Part shown: piece after piece, positions 25,160 to 34,942 of the stretch
Layout: every line of letters starts with the position of its first letter
Position numbering within the stretch: position 1 is the stretch's first letter
From: Acetobacter papayae JCM 25143
Lineage (GTDB): Bacteria; Pseudomonadota; Alphaproteobacteria; Acetobacterales; Acetobacteraceae
DNA: 64,000 bases
Direction: 5' to 3'
NCBI RefSeq assembly: GCF_000613285.1
Contig: NZ_BAIN01000001.1
Coordinates: 111,294-175,293 of the forward strand
Program-made: the position numbers and the translations under genes
The notes under the pieces: generated by a model
Seen by the model: only the letters and a program-made list of their open reading frames with translations
What the model was told of the DNA's origin: nothing
Database searches by the model: none

Positions 25160-26272
25160 TCAGCTTGGCAAAAAAGCGCCCTGCTGCAGAACGCTGAAAC
25201 GGGCATGGGATTTCAGTTCGGCGAATGGTTCTACGTCCGTGCCCGTCAGAATGACTGTTGTGCGGAAGCCGCGCACACTTTCGAGCAGGGTTGCGCGGCG
25301 TCCAGCATCCAGATGCACGAGGGGTTCATCCAGCAGCAGCAGGGGCGCTGCATTGCGTCGGTCTTCCACCAGACGTGCGTGAGCCAGAATAACCCCCAGT
25401 AGCAGAGCTTTCTGCTGGCCGGTGCTGGCCTGTGCTGCCTGTTGGCCTGATTGATGGTCCGAGAGCACGAAATCGCTCCGGTGCACGCCAGACGTTGTGC
25501 GCCCGCGTGTGCGGTCCTGATCGCGAAGGCTTTCCAGCCGGGTGCGGAGCCAGTCTTCCACCGCAAGGGCGGGGTGTTGCAAAAGCCTGTCGCTGATCGG
25601 GCAGTCCATGCGCAGTTGTATGGCAGGGAAAGCACCCAGTGCCGTGCTGGCGTAGTGTGAGAGAAGATGCACCACATCATTGCGCGCAGCAGCTACGGCC
25701 ACGGCATGTTGCGCCATGGTGGCTTCCAGCGCGCCCAGCCAGGAGTGTTCGCCAAAACGGGTCTGGAGTAGGCGGTTGCGATGGCTCATGGCGCGGTCAT
25801 ATGCAGCGAGTTCGCGTGCGTGCTGAGGGGTTACGGCTATGACCAGCCTATCCAGAAAGCGCCTGCGGCCCGATGCCCCTTCGCTGAACAGCCGGTCCAT
25901 CTGCGGGGTAATCCATACGGCAGATGGAGCCTGCTCCCACCCTGCGGCGCTGCGGCTCTGTCTGCCATTGAACAGAAAGCTGCGGCGTGAGCCGTCTGCT
26001 CCAGCTTGTGCGCCTGTGCCGATTTCAACCGGACTGCCATCAATTTCAAAACTGGCGGATACCCCCCATGCCTCGCTGCCATTGCGACCGAGCTGGGCAA
26101 GGGGTGCTGCGCGGAGCCCGCGTCCGGGCGAGAGGAGGGATATGGCTTCAAGAAGGTTGGTTTTGCCGCTGCCATTGGTGCCAGTTAGCACCAGAAGGGC
26201 GTTATCGGGTTGCCATGTCAGGCGTTCATAATTGCGGAACTGCGTAAGTGCCAGTTTCAGGAGCCTTGGCAT
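25160..26272 (-). CDS. recF: DNA replication and repair protein RecF
   Basis: SMC-like ATPase that loads RecA at gaps. Intact 370 residues with Walker A GTNGSGKTN (about 33), signature-type STGQQKALLLG and Walker B LLLLDEPLVHLD (about 320). ATG 26272 is used because MPRLLKLALTQFRNYE is the usual N-terminus; an upstream start would add 15 residues. It is in the dnaA-dnaN-recF-gyrB order. Confidence 0.95.
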   Translation of the reverse strand: MPRLLKLALTQFRNYERLTWQPDNALLVLTGTNGSGKTNLLEAISLLSPGRGLRAAPLAQLGRNGSEAWGVSASFEIDGSPVEIGTGAQAGADGSRRSFLFNGRQSRSAAGWEQAPSAVWITPQMDRLFSEGASGRRRFLDRLVIAVTPQHARELAAYDRAMSHRNRLLQTRFGEHSWLGALEATMAQHAVAVAAARNDVVHLLSHYASTALGAFPAIQLRMDCPISDRLLQHPALAVEDWLRTRLESLRDQDRTRGRTTSGVHRSDFVLSDHQSGQQAAQASTGQQKALLLGVILAHARLVEDRRNAAPLLLLDEPLVHLDAGRRATLLESVRGFRTTVILTGTDVEPFAELKSHARFSVLQQGAFLPS

Positions 26273-26307
26273 GGCTCTGCTTTTCCGCTGGTCTTGAACC
26301 CGAATGT

Positions 26308-26340
26308 ACCAGCCCATTCATGGGAAATGGATGGGCTGGT
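26308..26340 (-). terminator. Hairpin between dnaN and recF
   Basis: Fourteen-base arms (ACCAGCCCATTCAT and ATGGATGGGCTGGT, one G-T wobble) enclose a five-base loop, 33 bases past the dnaN stop and 36 before recF. There is no T-run, so it may be an attenuator or an RNA-processing site that lowers recF and gyrB relative to dnaN. Confidence 0.45.
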
Positions 26341-26372
26341 GCTCATATGGGGTGTGCTGTGTCGTTTCAGGC

Positions 26373-27497
26373 TTACACGCGCATGGGCATGAGCACGTAG
26401 AGTGCCGCCGGGCTATCCACATCACGCACGATGGTGGGGGATGCACTATCGGCAAAAACGAACTCGACTTCTTTTTCAACCTGATCCGTCACATCGTTGA
26501 GGTAACGGGCCTGAAAGCCGATTTCGAGCGCTTCAGCCGTATAGGAAATCCGGTTATCGTCCAGTTCTTCCTTGGCCATGCCCTGCTCGGCACTGGAGGC
26601 CGACAGGGTCAGCAGGCCGGGTTCTAGGGCCAGTTTGACCGGGCGTGAGCGTTCCTGACTGATGGCCGCCACACGGGCCACGGCGTCGGAGAAGTCTTTT
26701 TTACCCACGCGCAGCACGCGGTTGTTGTTGCGCGGGATGACCCGCTCATATTCGGGGAAGGTGCCATCGATCAGCTTCGACGTCAGAACAACCGCCCCGA
26801 CCGTGAACTGGATGCGCGTTTCGGACAAGGCTACGGCGATTTCTTCCGGGGCCTCGTCAAGCAGCTTGCGTAGTTCGCTAACGGTCTTGCGCGGGATGAT
26901 AACGCCGGGAATGCCCGAAGCCCCGGCGGGCAGCGGTGCCTGCACGCGGGCCAGGCGGTGCCCATCCGTTGCCACCGCACGCAGCAGGGCTTCGCCCTCG
27001 ACATCCGTGGCATGCAGGTAAATGCCGTTCAGGTAATAGCGGGTTTCTTCGGTTGAAATGGCAAAGCGGGTCCGGTCGATCAGCCCGCGCAGGGTGGCGG
27101 AAGCCAGATTGAAGCTATGCGGGAAGTCCCCTGCCCCCATGGACGGAAAATCATCCACTCCCAGCACGTTCAGGCGTGTGGCGTAGCGCCCGGCGCGCAG
27201 GTTAAGCTGACCGTCCTCGCCGTTCTGGTCCAGTTCAACGGCCACACCATCGGGGAGTTTGCGCACGATTTCGTACAGCACGGCGGCGGGAGCCGTTGTG
27301 GCCCCTTCCCGGCTGACACTGGCCGGCACGTGCTCCACAACCTCGATTTCCATATCCGTGGCTTTGAGGCTGAGCTGCCCTTGCGCCGCCTGAATAAGAA
27401 CATTGGCCAGAATGGGGATGGTGTTGCGCTTTTCCGCAACACTCTGGATATGAGCCAATGCCTTGAGCAGCGTCGTGCGCTCCGCCGAAAATTTCAT
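26373..27497 (-). CDS. dnaN: DNA polymerase III beta sliding clamp
   Basis: Intact 374-residue clamp with the usual three repeated domains; begins MKFSAERTTLLKALAHIQSV and ends in the typical VLMPMRV. ATG 27497 is fixed by the family N-terminus. It follows dnaA after 117 bases. Confidence 0.96.
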   Translation of the reverse strand: MKFSAERTTLLKALAHIQSVAEKRNTIPILANVLIQAAQGQLSLKATDMEIEVVEHVPASVSREGATTAPAAVLYEIVRKLPDGVAVELDQNGEDGQLNLRAGRYATRLNVLGVDDFPSMGAGDFPHSFNLASATLRGLIDRTRFAISTEETRYYLNGIYLHATDVEGEALLRAVATDGHRLARVQAPLPAGASGIPGVIIPRKTVSELRKLLDEAPEEIAVALSETRIQFTVGAVVLTSKLIDGTFPEYERVIPRNNNRVLRVGKKDFSDAVARVAAISQERSRPVKLALEPGLLTLSASSAEQGMAKEELDDNRISYTAEALEIGFQARYLNDVTDQVEKEVEFVFADSASPTIVRDVDSPAALYVLMPMRV

Positions 27498-27614
27498 CTG
27501 GTTCTCGTTCCCTGCACATAGGCGCGCTCTCTGGCTGGAGCGCGCGGCATCATCCCACAAAAAAGTAACAGTCGGCAATAATCAGTCAATCCCCCTGAGG
27601 GGGCGAAGTTTTTT

Positions 27615-29041
27615 TCAGCTTTCCAGCATTCTGCGCAGCAGTTCCACATCTTCCGCAAAAGCCGCATCGCGCTCCATCAGCTCACTTACGCGGCTGACGG
27701 CGTGCATGACGGTGGTGTGGTCACGATTACCGAATTTGCGACCGATTTCAGGCAGGGAGCGGCTGGTAAGCTGCTTGGCCAGATACATGGCGACCTGGCG
27801 CGGGCGGGCGACATTGCGCGCGCGCCGTGCGGAGGACATGTCGGTCAGGCGGATATTCCAGTGCTCGGCAACCTTCTTCTGGATTTCCTCAATGGTTACG
27901 CGCCGGTCATGCGCCTTGAGGAGGTCGTGCAGCACATCCTGCGTGGCTTCAAGCGTCACGGGGCGGCCGAACAGATTGGCGTGGGCGATCAGCCGGTTGA
28001 GCGCGCCTTCCAGTTCACGGACGTTGGATGTGATCTTATGCGCCAGAAATTCCAGCACCTTGGCGGGCACGACCACGCCAGACGATGCCGCCTTGGATTC
28101 AAGAATGGAAATACGCAGCTCAAACGTGGTGGCATGAATATCCGCCACCATGCCGCAGCCCAGTCGTGTCCGTAGCCTGTCTTCCAGCCCTGAGAGATCA
28201 GAGGGGGACTTGTCGGCTGAGACAACGATCTGGCGCCCGGCATCTACCAGCGCGTTAAACGTGTGGAAGAACTCTTCCTGCGTATTGTCCTTGCCGATGA
28301 GGAACTGAAGATCGTCGATCATCAGAACGTCAACGGAGCGGAGCTGCTCTTTGAACTCGATGGTGGATTGCGAGCGAATGGCCGCGATAAAGCGGTACAT
28401 GAACTTTTCGGCCGACATATAGGCCACCGAGACCTGCCCGGTTTTGAGAAGCTCCGTGCCGATGGCGTGCATCAGATGCGTTTTGCCTAGGCCGACGCCG
28501 CCGTAAAGAAAGAGCGGGTTAAAACCAGCACTGGAAGGCTTTTCCGCCACGCGCCGGGCGCAGGCATAGGCGAACTCGTTCGGTTTACCCACCACGAAGG
28601 TATCGAAGGTAAAGCGGCTGTCGAGTGCGGTTACCAGATCACTACGGTTATCCGGTGCGGCCGGGCGCGCGGGGGCGCTGTCTTCGGGCTGCGTCGGGGA
28701 GCTGAGATGGGTTGCGGGCGGTGTGGGGGCTGCCGGGTCGCCCGCACGGGTAACCTGTAGCTCAACCCGGCGCAGGAAAGGCACTTCCTGGTGCCACAGG
28801 TCGCTCAGCCGGTCACCATACTGGCTACGCACCCAGTCGCGCAGGAAGCGGGTTGGCAGCAGCAGCGTGATTTCGTCACCATCGACAGGGCCAAGGGCAA
28901 TTTTGGTCAGCCATGTCCGGTATTCGACTTCACCAACCTCATCCTTCAGGCGGGCGCAGATACGCAGCACGATTCCTCAAGTCCTTCGCCACTGTGCAGT
29001 CCGGAAAAGGCGCTTTCGTCATCGTCCACCCCGATTGTCAT
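27615..29041 (-). CDS. dnaA: Chromosomal replication initiator DnaA, one frameshift near N-terminus
   Basis: Binds DnaA boxes and opens the origin. The true start is ATG 29041 (MTIGVDDDESAF); one G lost at about 28967 separates this 25-residue N-terminus from RICARLKDEVGEVEYRTW, the DnaA domain I. Downstream are Walker A GGVGLGKTHL, Walker B VLMIDDLQF and the DNA-binding helix DHTTVMHA. Corrected length is 475 residues. Without the correction an annotator would start at an internal leucine-type codon and lose domain I residues. Confidence 0.95.
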
Positions 29042-29203
29042 TTTTGCTCCCGAGCAGTGTAAGGGGCGCGAATCCCGCGCGTGTTCAAGGGTGATAGAAC
29101 ACGCCGGTTGCGGCGCGGTGTTCAGGTCAACGGTTCTGGGGGGTATTTACCAGCGCGGCCACGCCAGCGCGGAGTGTCCCTGTAACCGAAAAAACATTCA
29201 GCC

Positions 29204-29232
29204 AGAATAGGCGGCGGTGCAGCCTCGGGCAA
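29204..29232 (-). promoter_or_regulatory. Candidate dnaA promoter
   Basis: On the minus strand TTGCCC and TATTCT are 17 bases apart, each matching four of six sigma-70 consensus positions, about 160 bases upstream of the dnaA ATG and downstream of the rpsT terminator. Position is right; the match is moderate. Confidence 0.4.
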
Positions 29233-29280
29233 CGAAAAACTGGCCCCTTTTTGGGGAGAATGCGCCCAAGGGTGTTTGAG

Positions 29281-29319
29281 AAAAAACAAAGCCGAATCAT
29301 CATGTGATGATTCGGCTTT
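29281..29319 (-). terminator. Rho-independent terminator of rpsT
   Basis: Fourteen-base arms (AAAGCCGAATCATC and its complement) form a stem, followed on the minus strand by GTTTTTTC. It lies 46 bases after the rpsT stop. Confidence 0.88.
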
Positions 29320-29364
29320 GCTGTGCATCTCAAGCATGCCGGCCTATTGGCCCGCCATGTTGGC

Positions 29365-29634
29365 TCAGGCGGTTGCCAGAGCCTTCACGCGAGCGGACAG
29401 GCGGGAAATCTTGCGTGCCACGGTGTTGTGGTGGATCACACCTTTGGTGGCGGCGCGCTGGATTTCAGGCTGTGCAACGCGCAGGGCTTCACGCGCGCTG
29501 TCATGGTCGCCAGCGGCGATTGCCGTCTCAACCTTCTTGATGAAGGTACGCATGCGGGATTTACGGGCCGTGTTGCGTGCAGTCCGCTTCGCGGTCTGTC
29601 TGATGCGCTTACGCGCCGAAGCGATGTTCGCCAT
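29365..29634 (-). CDS. rpsT: 30S ribosomal protein S20
   Basis: Intact 89-residue basic protein, [18 protein letters not shown] at the N-terminus and [10 protein letters not shown] at the end, binding 16S rRNA in the small subunit. ATG 29634 is the family start; the longer upstream reading is not supported. Own terminator downstream; dnaA follows. Confidence 0.97.
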   Translation of the reverse strand: MANIASARKRIRQTAKRTARNTARKSRMRTFIKKVETAIAAGDHDSAREALRVAQPEIQRAATKGVIHHNTVARKISRLSARVKALATA

Positions 29635-29763
29635 GAGTTTCTGTTCTGTCCAGCACTGAATATAAAAGAAGGCGGCCAATCATGTCGGCCACAAGAGTAA
29701 GCGGCTCTGTAATGCAGGCAGGCATGTCACGTCAAGCGTGTTCGGTGCGCCAGCACACTTTCA

Positions 29764-30598
29764 TCAGCTTTTCTGATGACGTGGACAGAAGAAACTTGAG
29801 CGGCCTGACTGGGTCATGCGTTCCACGCCCGCGCAGGCAGGTGGGCCGGGGCAGCGTGGACAGGGTTCGCCTGCACGCCCGTATACCCGCCATGCGTGCT
29901 GGAAATACCCCATATCTCCCTCGGGGCGCACATAATCACGTAGACTGGACCCACCGGCCTCCACCGCTTCATTAAGGACCGCGCGTATGGCCCGTACCAG
30001 CTTGCCCGCAGCAGGGCGCGTGAGGGAGGCTGCCGGTAATGCCGGGTGCAAGTCAGCCCGGTAGAGGGCTTCGGCCACATAGATGTTGCCAAGCCCCGCT
30101 ACGATTTTCTGGTCCAGCAGCATTGATTTGAGTGGTGCCTTACGGTCTGCACAGGCCGCCAGCAGTGTGGCGGCGGTAAACTGTGGCTCCAGAGGTTCCG
30201 GCCCCATGCCGCATAACAGCGGGTGTGTGTCCTCTGCGGCTGTTTCCACCAGCCCAGCGCGCCGAAACGACGGGGGTCGACATAGGCCACGCGGTCGCCT
30301 TCGTGCATGAGAAAGGTCACATGTTCGTGCGGCGCGGGGGCGGATTCAGAATCGAGAACGATCTTACCTGACATGCTAGATGCAGCAGGATCGAGACCTC
30401 GCCCGACAGTCGGACAAGAATATACTTTCCCCGCCGCCGGAAGCCCATAATGCGGCGACCGCTGACAGTTTGCGAAAAACTGGCGGGAATCCGCCATCTT
30501 AGGTCATGGCGATGGACGGTTGCGTGTTGGATGACACGGTTTTGCAGCGCATTGGACATGCCGCGCATCACCGTTTCGACTTCAGGGAGTTCCGGCAT
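29764..30598 (-). CDS. mutM: Formamidopyrimidine-DNA glycosylase, two frameshifts
   Basis: Removes 8-oxoguanine and cuts the abasic site. The N-terminus PELPEVETV carries the catalytic Pro and Glu; [12 protein letters not shown] and [12 protein letters not shown] blocks follow. One base is missing at about 30375 (HLGMSGK) and one at about 30254 (GLVETAAED); corrected length 278 residues. The zinc finger reads CPRC...CPRH, so the fourth ligand is His instead of the usual Cys, and its loop is longer than in E. coli ([12 protein letters not shown]). Divergent from ubiE with only 29 bases between. Confidence 0.92.
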
Positions 30599-30627
30599 GG
30601 CTACAAAGCAGGGTATAGAGGAAACCC

Positions 30628-31410
30628 ATGACCGACAACTCTCATGCGCCCTCCCCTGTTTCTGCCGACGTAATGGCGGAAGAAACGGATTTTGGCTTCC
30701 GCTCCGTCAGGAAGGAAGAAAAGAAAAACCTCGTTCGCTCGGTATTTGACAGCGTTGCTGGCAAATACGACGTCATGAACGACATCATGTCTCTCGGTAT
30801 CCATCGGGTCTGGAAGCGGATTTTCGTGACCGAGCTGGGCCCCCAGCCGGGCCTGCGCCTGCTTGATCTCGCTGGCGGCACGGGTGATATCACGTTCGGC
30901 TGGCTCAAGGGTGGTGGTGGCCCCGCGATCATGACCGACATCAACAGCAGCATGCTGTCTGTCGGGCGGGATCGGGCCATCAATCAGGGGCTGGTGTCTG
31001 ATCTGTCTTTCTGCGTGGTCGATGCCGAGGCTATTCCCCTGCGCGATATGTCCGTGGACCGGGTTTCCATCGCATTCGGCCTGCGTAACTGCACGGACAA
31101 GCTGGCTGTTATCCGTGAGGCGCGCCGGGTCTTGCGGCCGGGTGGCCGATTCATGTGTCTGGAATTTTCCAAGGTGCAGGTCGCAGCGCTCGCCCCCATT
31201 TACGATGCGTGGTCCTTCAATGTGCTGCCCGCCATGGGGGGTATGGTGGCCAAGGACAGGGATAGCTACCAGTATCTGGCCGAGAGCATCCGCATGTTCC
31301 CCGATCAGGAAACGCTGGCGAGCATGTTCCGCGAGGCCGGGCTGTCGCATGTGCGTTACCAGTCACTCTCGGGCGGGATTGCAGCCATTCATTCAGGCTG
31401 GCGTATCTGA
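30628..31410 (+). CDS. ubiE: Ubiquinone/menaquinone C-methyltransferase UbiE
   Basis: Intact 260-residue SAM-dependent enzyme methylating the benzoquinol ring in ubiquinone synthesis. Family motifs: VAGKYDVMND (about residue 43), SAM motif DLAGGTGDITF (about 80), FGLRNC and the C-terminal LSGGIAAIHSGWR. It starts a ubiE-coaBC-dut set on the plus strand. Confidence 0.96.
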   Translation: MTDNSHAPSPVSADVMAEETDFGFRSVRKEEKKNLVRSVFDSVAGKYDVMNDIMSLGIHRVWKRIFVTELGPQPGLRLLDLAGGTGDITFGWLKGGGGPAIMTDINSSMLSVGRDRAINQGLVSDLSFCVVDAEAIPLRDMSVDRVSIAFGLRNCTDKLAVIREARRVLRPGGRFMCLEFSKVQVAALAPIYDAWSFNVLPAMGGMVAKDRDSYQYLAESIRMFPDQETLASMFREAGLSHVRYQSLSGGIAAIHSGWRI

Positions 31411-31416
31411 CCTGCC

Positions 31417-32645
31417 ATGGCACGGCCTGACACGCTCCGCTCCGTTCTGCTTGTCATTAGCGGCAGTATTGCCGCTTACAAGGCTCCCGAGCTGATCCGG
31501 CTGCTTCAGGCCGAAGGCATGAGGGTGCGCTGCGTGTTGAGTAAGGGGGGCAGCCAGTTTGTTACTCCCCTTACGCTTCAGGCTCTGACAGGGGAAACCG
31601 TAGCGCAGGACCTGTTCTCCCTGACTGAAGAACAGGAAATGGGGCATATCGCCCTATCCCGCTGGCTGATCTGGTGCTGGTCTGCCCGGCATCGGCCAAT
31701 CTTCTGGCCCGTATGGCTGGTGGCCTGGCCGAAGATCTGGCCAGCACATTGCTGCTGGCCACCGATGCGCCTGTTATGGTGGCACCGGCCATGAATGTCA
31801 GAATGTGGGAGCACCCCGCAACCCGGCAGAACATGGCGGTATTGGCCGAACGCGGGGTGGAAATCCTGCCTCCTGATACGGGCGCGATGGCGTGTGGTGA
31901 GTTCGGCGCAGGCCGCCTGCCCTCACCTGCCGCCATACGGGACGCTGTTCTGGCTTTTTTTCTACGCAGAGAGCGAAAAAGTGGCCCATTGGCGGGCTTG
32001 CGTGCATTGGTGACGGCAGGCCCTACGCATGAACCACTCGACCCGGTTCGGTATCTGGCCAATCGCTCATCTGGCCGACAGGGTTATGCCATTGCTCAGG
32101 CTCTGGCCGAACAGGGGGCGGATGTAACGCTGGTCAGTGGCCCGGTAACGCTTGCGGCTCCGGTGGGTGTTCGCCTTGTGCGGTGTGAAACGGCGCAGGA
32201 AATGCAGGCACATGTTATGCAGGCCATGCCATGCGATGTGGCGATCTGCACCGCGGCCGTAGCGGATTGGCGCCCTGAAACAGAGGCCTCCCAGAAAATC
32301 AAAAAAACTGGCGATATGCGCCCCCCGGCTCTGACACTGGTGCCTAACCCCGATATTCTGGCGCAGCTTTGTGCCCTTGGCACAGGGCGACCCGGTCTTG
32401 TCATTGGCTTTGCTGCCGAGACGGAAACCGTGCAGGCGCATGCGCAGGCTAAGCGTGCGCGCAAGGGCTGTGACTGGCTTGTGGCGAATGATGTAAGCCC
32501 CCAGACCGGCATTATGGGCGGTGATGAGAATGAGATCATGCTCATTACTGCTGATGGTGTGGAAACATGGCCTCGCATGAGCAAGCACGACGTTGCCAAA
32601 AAACTGGCCGGGCGTGTTGCTGGTTGGTGGCGTGATGTCCGTTAG
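31417..32645 (+). CDS. coaBC: Bifunctional phosphopantothenoylcysteine decarboxylase/synthetase, one frameshift
   Basis: Two steps of coenzyme A synthesis in one protein. CoaC half: SGSIAAYKAPELIR, the catalytic His in MGHIALSR, and APAMNVRMWEHPA. CoaB half from about residue 190: TAGPTHEPLDPVRYLANRSSG and ADWRP. The frame breaks at about 31663 right after MGHIALSR; one added C restores LADLVLVCPASAN and 409 residues. Six bases after ubiE. Confidence 0.95.
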
Positions 32646-32688
32646 CCCCGGTGCGAGTGAAATTTTATGATAACAGGAAAAAACAGTC

Positions 32689-33180
32689 ATGCCTCTTTCC
32701 GGCAATAGTGAGATCGCTCCAGGCAGCAATGTTCAGGTGCAGGTTCAGTGTCTTGCCCATAGTGCCGGTTTGCCGCTGCCTTCCTATGCGACATCAGGGG
32801 CCGCTGGCATGGATTTTCTGGCGGCGGTGGAACAGCCGATGGTTATTGCACCGGGCGCGCGCGGGCTGGTGCCTACGGGGCTGAAAATCGCTCTGCCGCC
32901 GGGGTATGAACTCCAGATACGCCCGCGTTCGGGGTTGGCGCTCAAACACGGTATTGTCCTGCCCAATGCACCGGGCACGATTGACGAGGATTACCGTGGA
33001 GAAATTGGTATTATTGTCATGAATGCCGGAGCCGAGCCCTTTATAGTGGAGCGCGGCATGCGTATCGCTCAGGGGGTGGTTGCCCCTGTCGTGCGGGCAG
33101 TCTGGAGCGAAAGCACCAGTCTGGATGAAACCGCGCGGGGCGAAGGTGGGTTTGGCAGTACGGGAACGCGCTCTTCATGA
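32689..33180 (+). CDS. dut: Deoxyuridine 5'-triphosphate nucleotidohydrolase
   Basis: Intact 163-residue trimeric dUTPase. Five family motifs are present: [39 protein letters not shown] and the C-terminal P-loop-like [10 protein letters not shown]. The stop overlaps the ABC permease start (ATGA). coaBC-dut adjacency is common in proteobacteria. Confidence 0.96.
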   Translation: MPLSGNSEIAPGSNVQVQVQCLAHSAGLPLPSYATSGAAGMDFLAAVEQPMVIAPGARGLVPTGLKIALPPGYELQIRPRSGLALKHGIVLPNAPGTIDEDYRGEIGIIVMNAGAEPFIVERGMRIAQGVVAPVVRAVWSESTSLDETARGEGGFGSTGTRSS

Positions 33181-34926
33181 ATGACCGGCAGCAGGGTTTT
33201 CCATCGCAACCGGAGCTGTTTTCATCGCTGGGCCAGCGTTATGTAAACAGTGCGGATGTTCTGCTGCTTGTCTGTGTCGCGGCCTGCGCGATTGCCGCAG
33301 GGGCAGCCGTGCGCCACATGCTTGGCCCGTTGGCGGCGGTTACGGCCACCCCTGTGCATCTCGAGTTCAGCTACCTGCCGGCTATGCCCTGCGCACGACG
33401 TTGCGGATGTTCGCTGCTTTGGGCGTGTCGCTGGTTTTTACCTTCTGTTACGCAACGCTGGCTGCGCGGAGTGCGCGCGCACGGCAGATACTCATTCCTT
33501 TGCTGGATGTCCTGCAATCCGTGCCTATTCTCGGATTTCTGGCATTTACGGTTACGTTTTTTCTCGCTCTTTTCCCGGGTCGTATTCTGGGCGGCGAGCT
33601 TGCGGCCATTTTCACCATTTTCACCAGTCAGGCATGGAACATGACGCTGGGCATGTATCAGAGCCTGCGTGCCGTGCCATCCGAACTGGATGAGGCGCCC
33701 GCTGCTTTGGCCTGACATCATGGCAGAAATTTTGGCGGCTTGATGTGCCCTGCGCCGTGCCCTCTCTGGTGTGGAATGCCATGATGTCCATGGCCGGTGG
33801 CTGGTTCATGGTTGTGTATTCGGAGAGCATCTCTGTCGGGAATACAGAGGTGGTTCTGCCCGGTATTGGCTCATACGTAGGGCGGGCGATTGATCAGAAA
33901 GACATCGCCGCCATAGGGGCCGCCATAGCCGCCATGATGGCGGTTATCCTGCTTTACGACCAGTTGCTGTTCCGCCCGCTGGCGGCATGGGCCACGCGCT
34001 TTCGGCTGGGTGGAGGAGATGGTGGTGTGCAGGTTGTGGAACCGTGGTTTTTGCGGTTTCTGCGCCGCACGCGGCTGATCAGCAGCTTTGGGGATGCCCT
34101 GTTTCTTGCTGCCCGAAAAATCAGCTATCTGAAACTGGGCCGTGCCGTGGGGGTTGCGCGTCCGTCTTCATCCTCTGGCAGAGGTGTATCCGAGTGGCTG
34201 TGGCGGGGTTTTCTGGTGGTGGTCTTTCTTGCCGCCCTGTTCCTTGTCGGCCGCTATACTTATGAAACCTATGCTATGGCGGAAGTGGGGCATGTGTTCG
34301 TGCTGGGCGGCATTACCATGCTGCGTGTCATGAGCATGCTGCTGCTGGCTTCTGTGATCTGGGTGCCGTTGGGTGTGTGGCTGGGTCTTGACCCGGTGCG
34401 GGCACGGCGGGCGCAACTGGCGGCGCAATATTGCGCAGCGTTTCCCGCCAACCTGTTTTTCCCGGTCTTTGTGGTGGGGATTGTACATTTCAATCTGGTG
34501 CCGGATGTGTGGCTCACGCCCCTGATGATTCTGGGGGCGCAGTGGTACATCCTGTTCAATGTTATTGCCGGGGCCTCATCCCTTCCGGCGGAACTGCTGG
34601 AAGTCTGTCGCAGCCTGAATGTACGGGGGTGGTTCTGGTGGCGCAGGGTACTGCTGCCCGGTATCATGCCTTACTATCTGGTTGGGGCTGTAGCAGCGGC
34701 AGGTGGCGCGTGGAATGCCGCCATTGCTTCTGAAATGGCGCAGTGGGGCGATGTCACGCTCGTGGCCCATGGGCTCGGGGCCTATATTGCGCAGGCAACC
34801 CTGCGTGGTGACATCAACCAGATCGGGCTTGGCACGGTTATCATGTGCGTGCTGGTCATGCTGCTGAACACGCTGTTCTGGCGACCGTTGTCCGATTTCG
34901 CGGCACGGCGTCTCAAACTCAACTGA
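33177..34926 (+). CDS. Two-domain ABC transporter permease (NitT/TauT type), two frameshifts
   Basis: A long membrane protein with two permease halves, each with a binding-protein-dependent transport signature region (first near [20 protein letters not shown], second near [20 protein letters not shown]). Breaks at about 33385 (one G) and about 33705 (one C) split it; corrected length is 583 residues, matching the fused-permease family seen next to ATPases with an extra C-terminal domain. It may form a homomeric channel with the ATPase downstream. No substrate-binding protein gene is adjacent, and the substrate is unknown. Confidence 0.8.
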
Positions 34927-34942
34927 CCGGATCGTACACGCC

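Larger units (their letters stand above)
29042..29364 (-). other. 323-base gap between rpsT and dnaA
   Basis: The gap holds the rpsT terminator (29281-29319), a short CCCCTTTTTGGGG palindrome near 29253, a candidate dnaA promoter (29204-29232) and a GC-rich 160-base leader. I looked for the DnaA-box consensus TTATCCACA and close variants on both strands and found none, so I do not call an origin here. Confidence 0.6.

Noticed and set aside
27591..27603. CCCCCTGAGGGGG as a dnaA terminator
   Set aside because: Only five base pairs with a three-base loop and no T-run in the dnaA direction.
29042..29364. Replication origin next to dnaA
   Set aside because: No DnaA-box consensus or AT-rich unwinding region is visible; origins in this class are often not beside dnaA.
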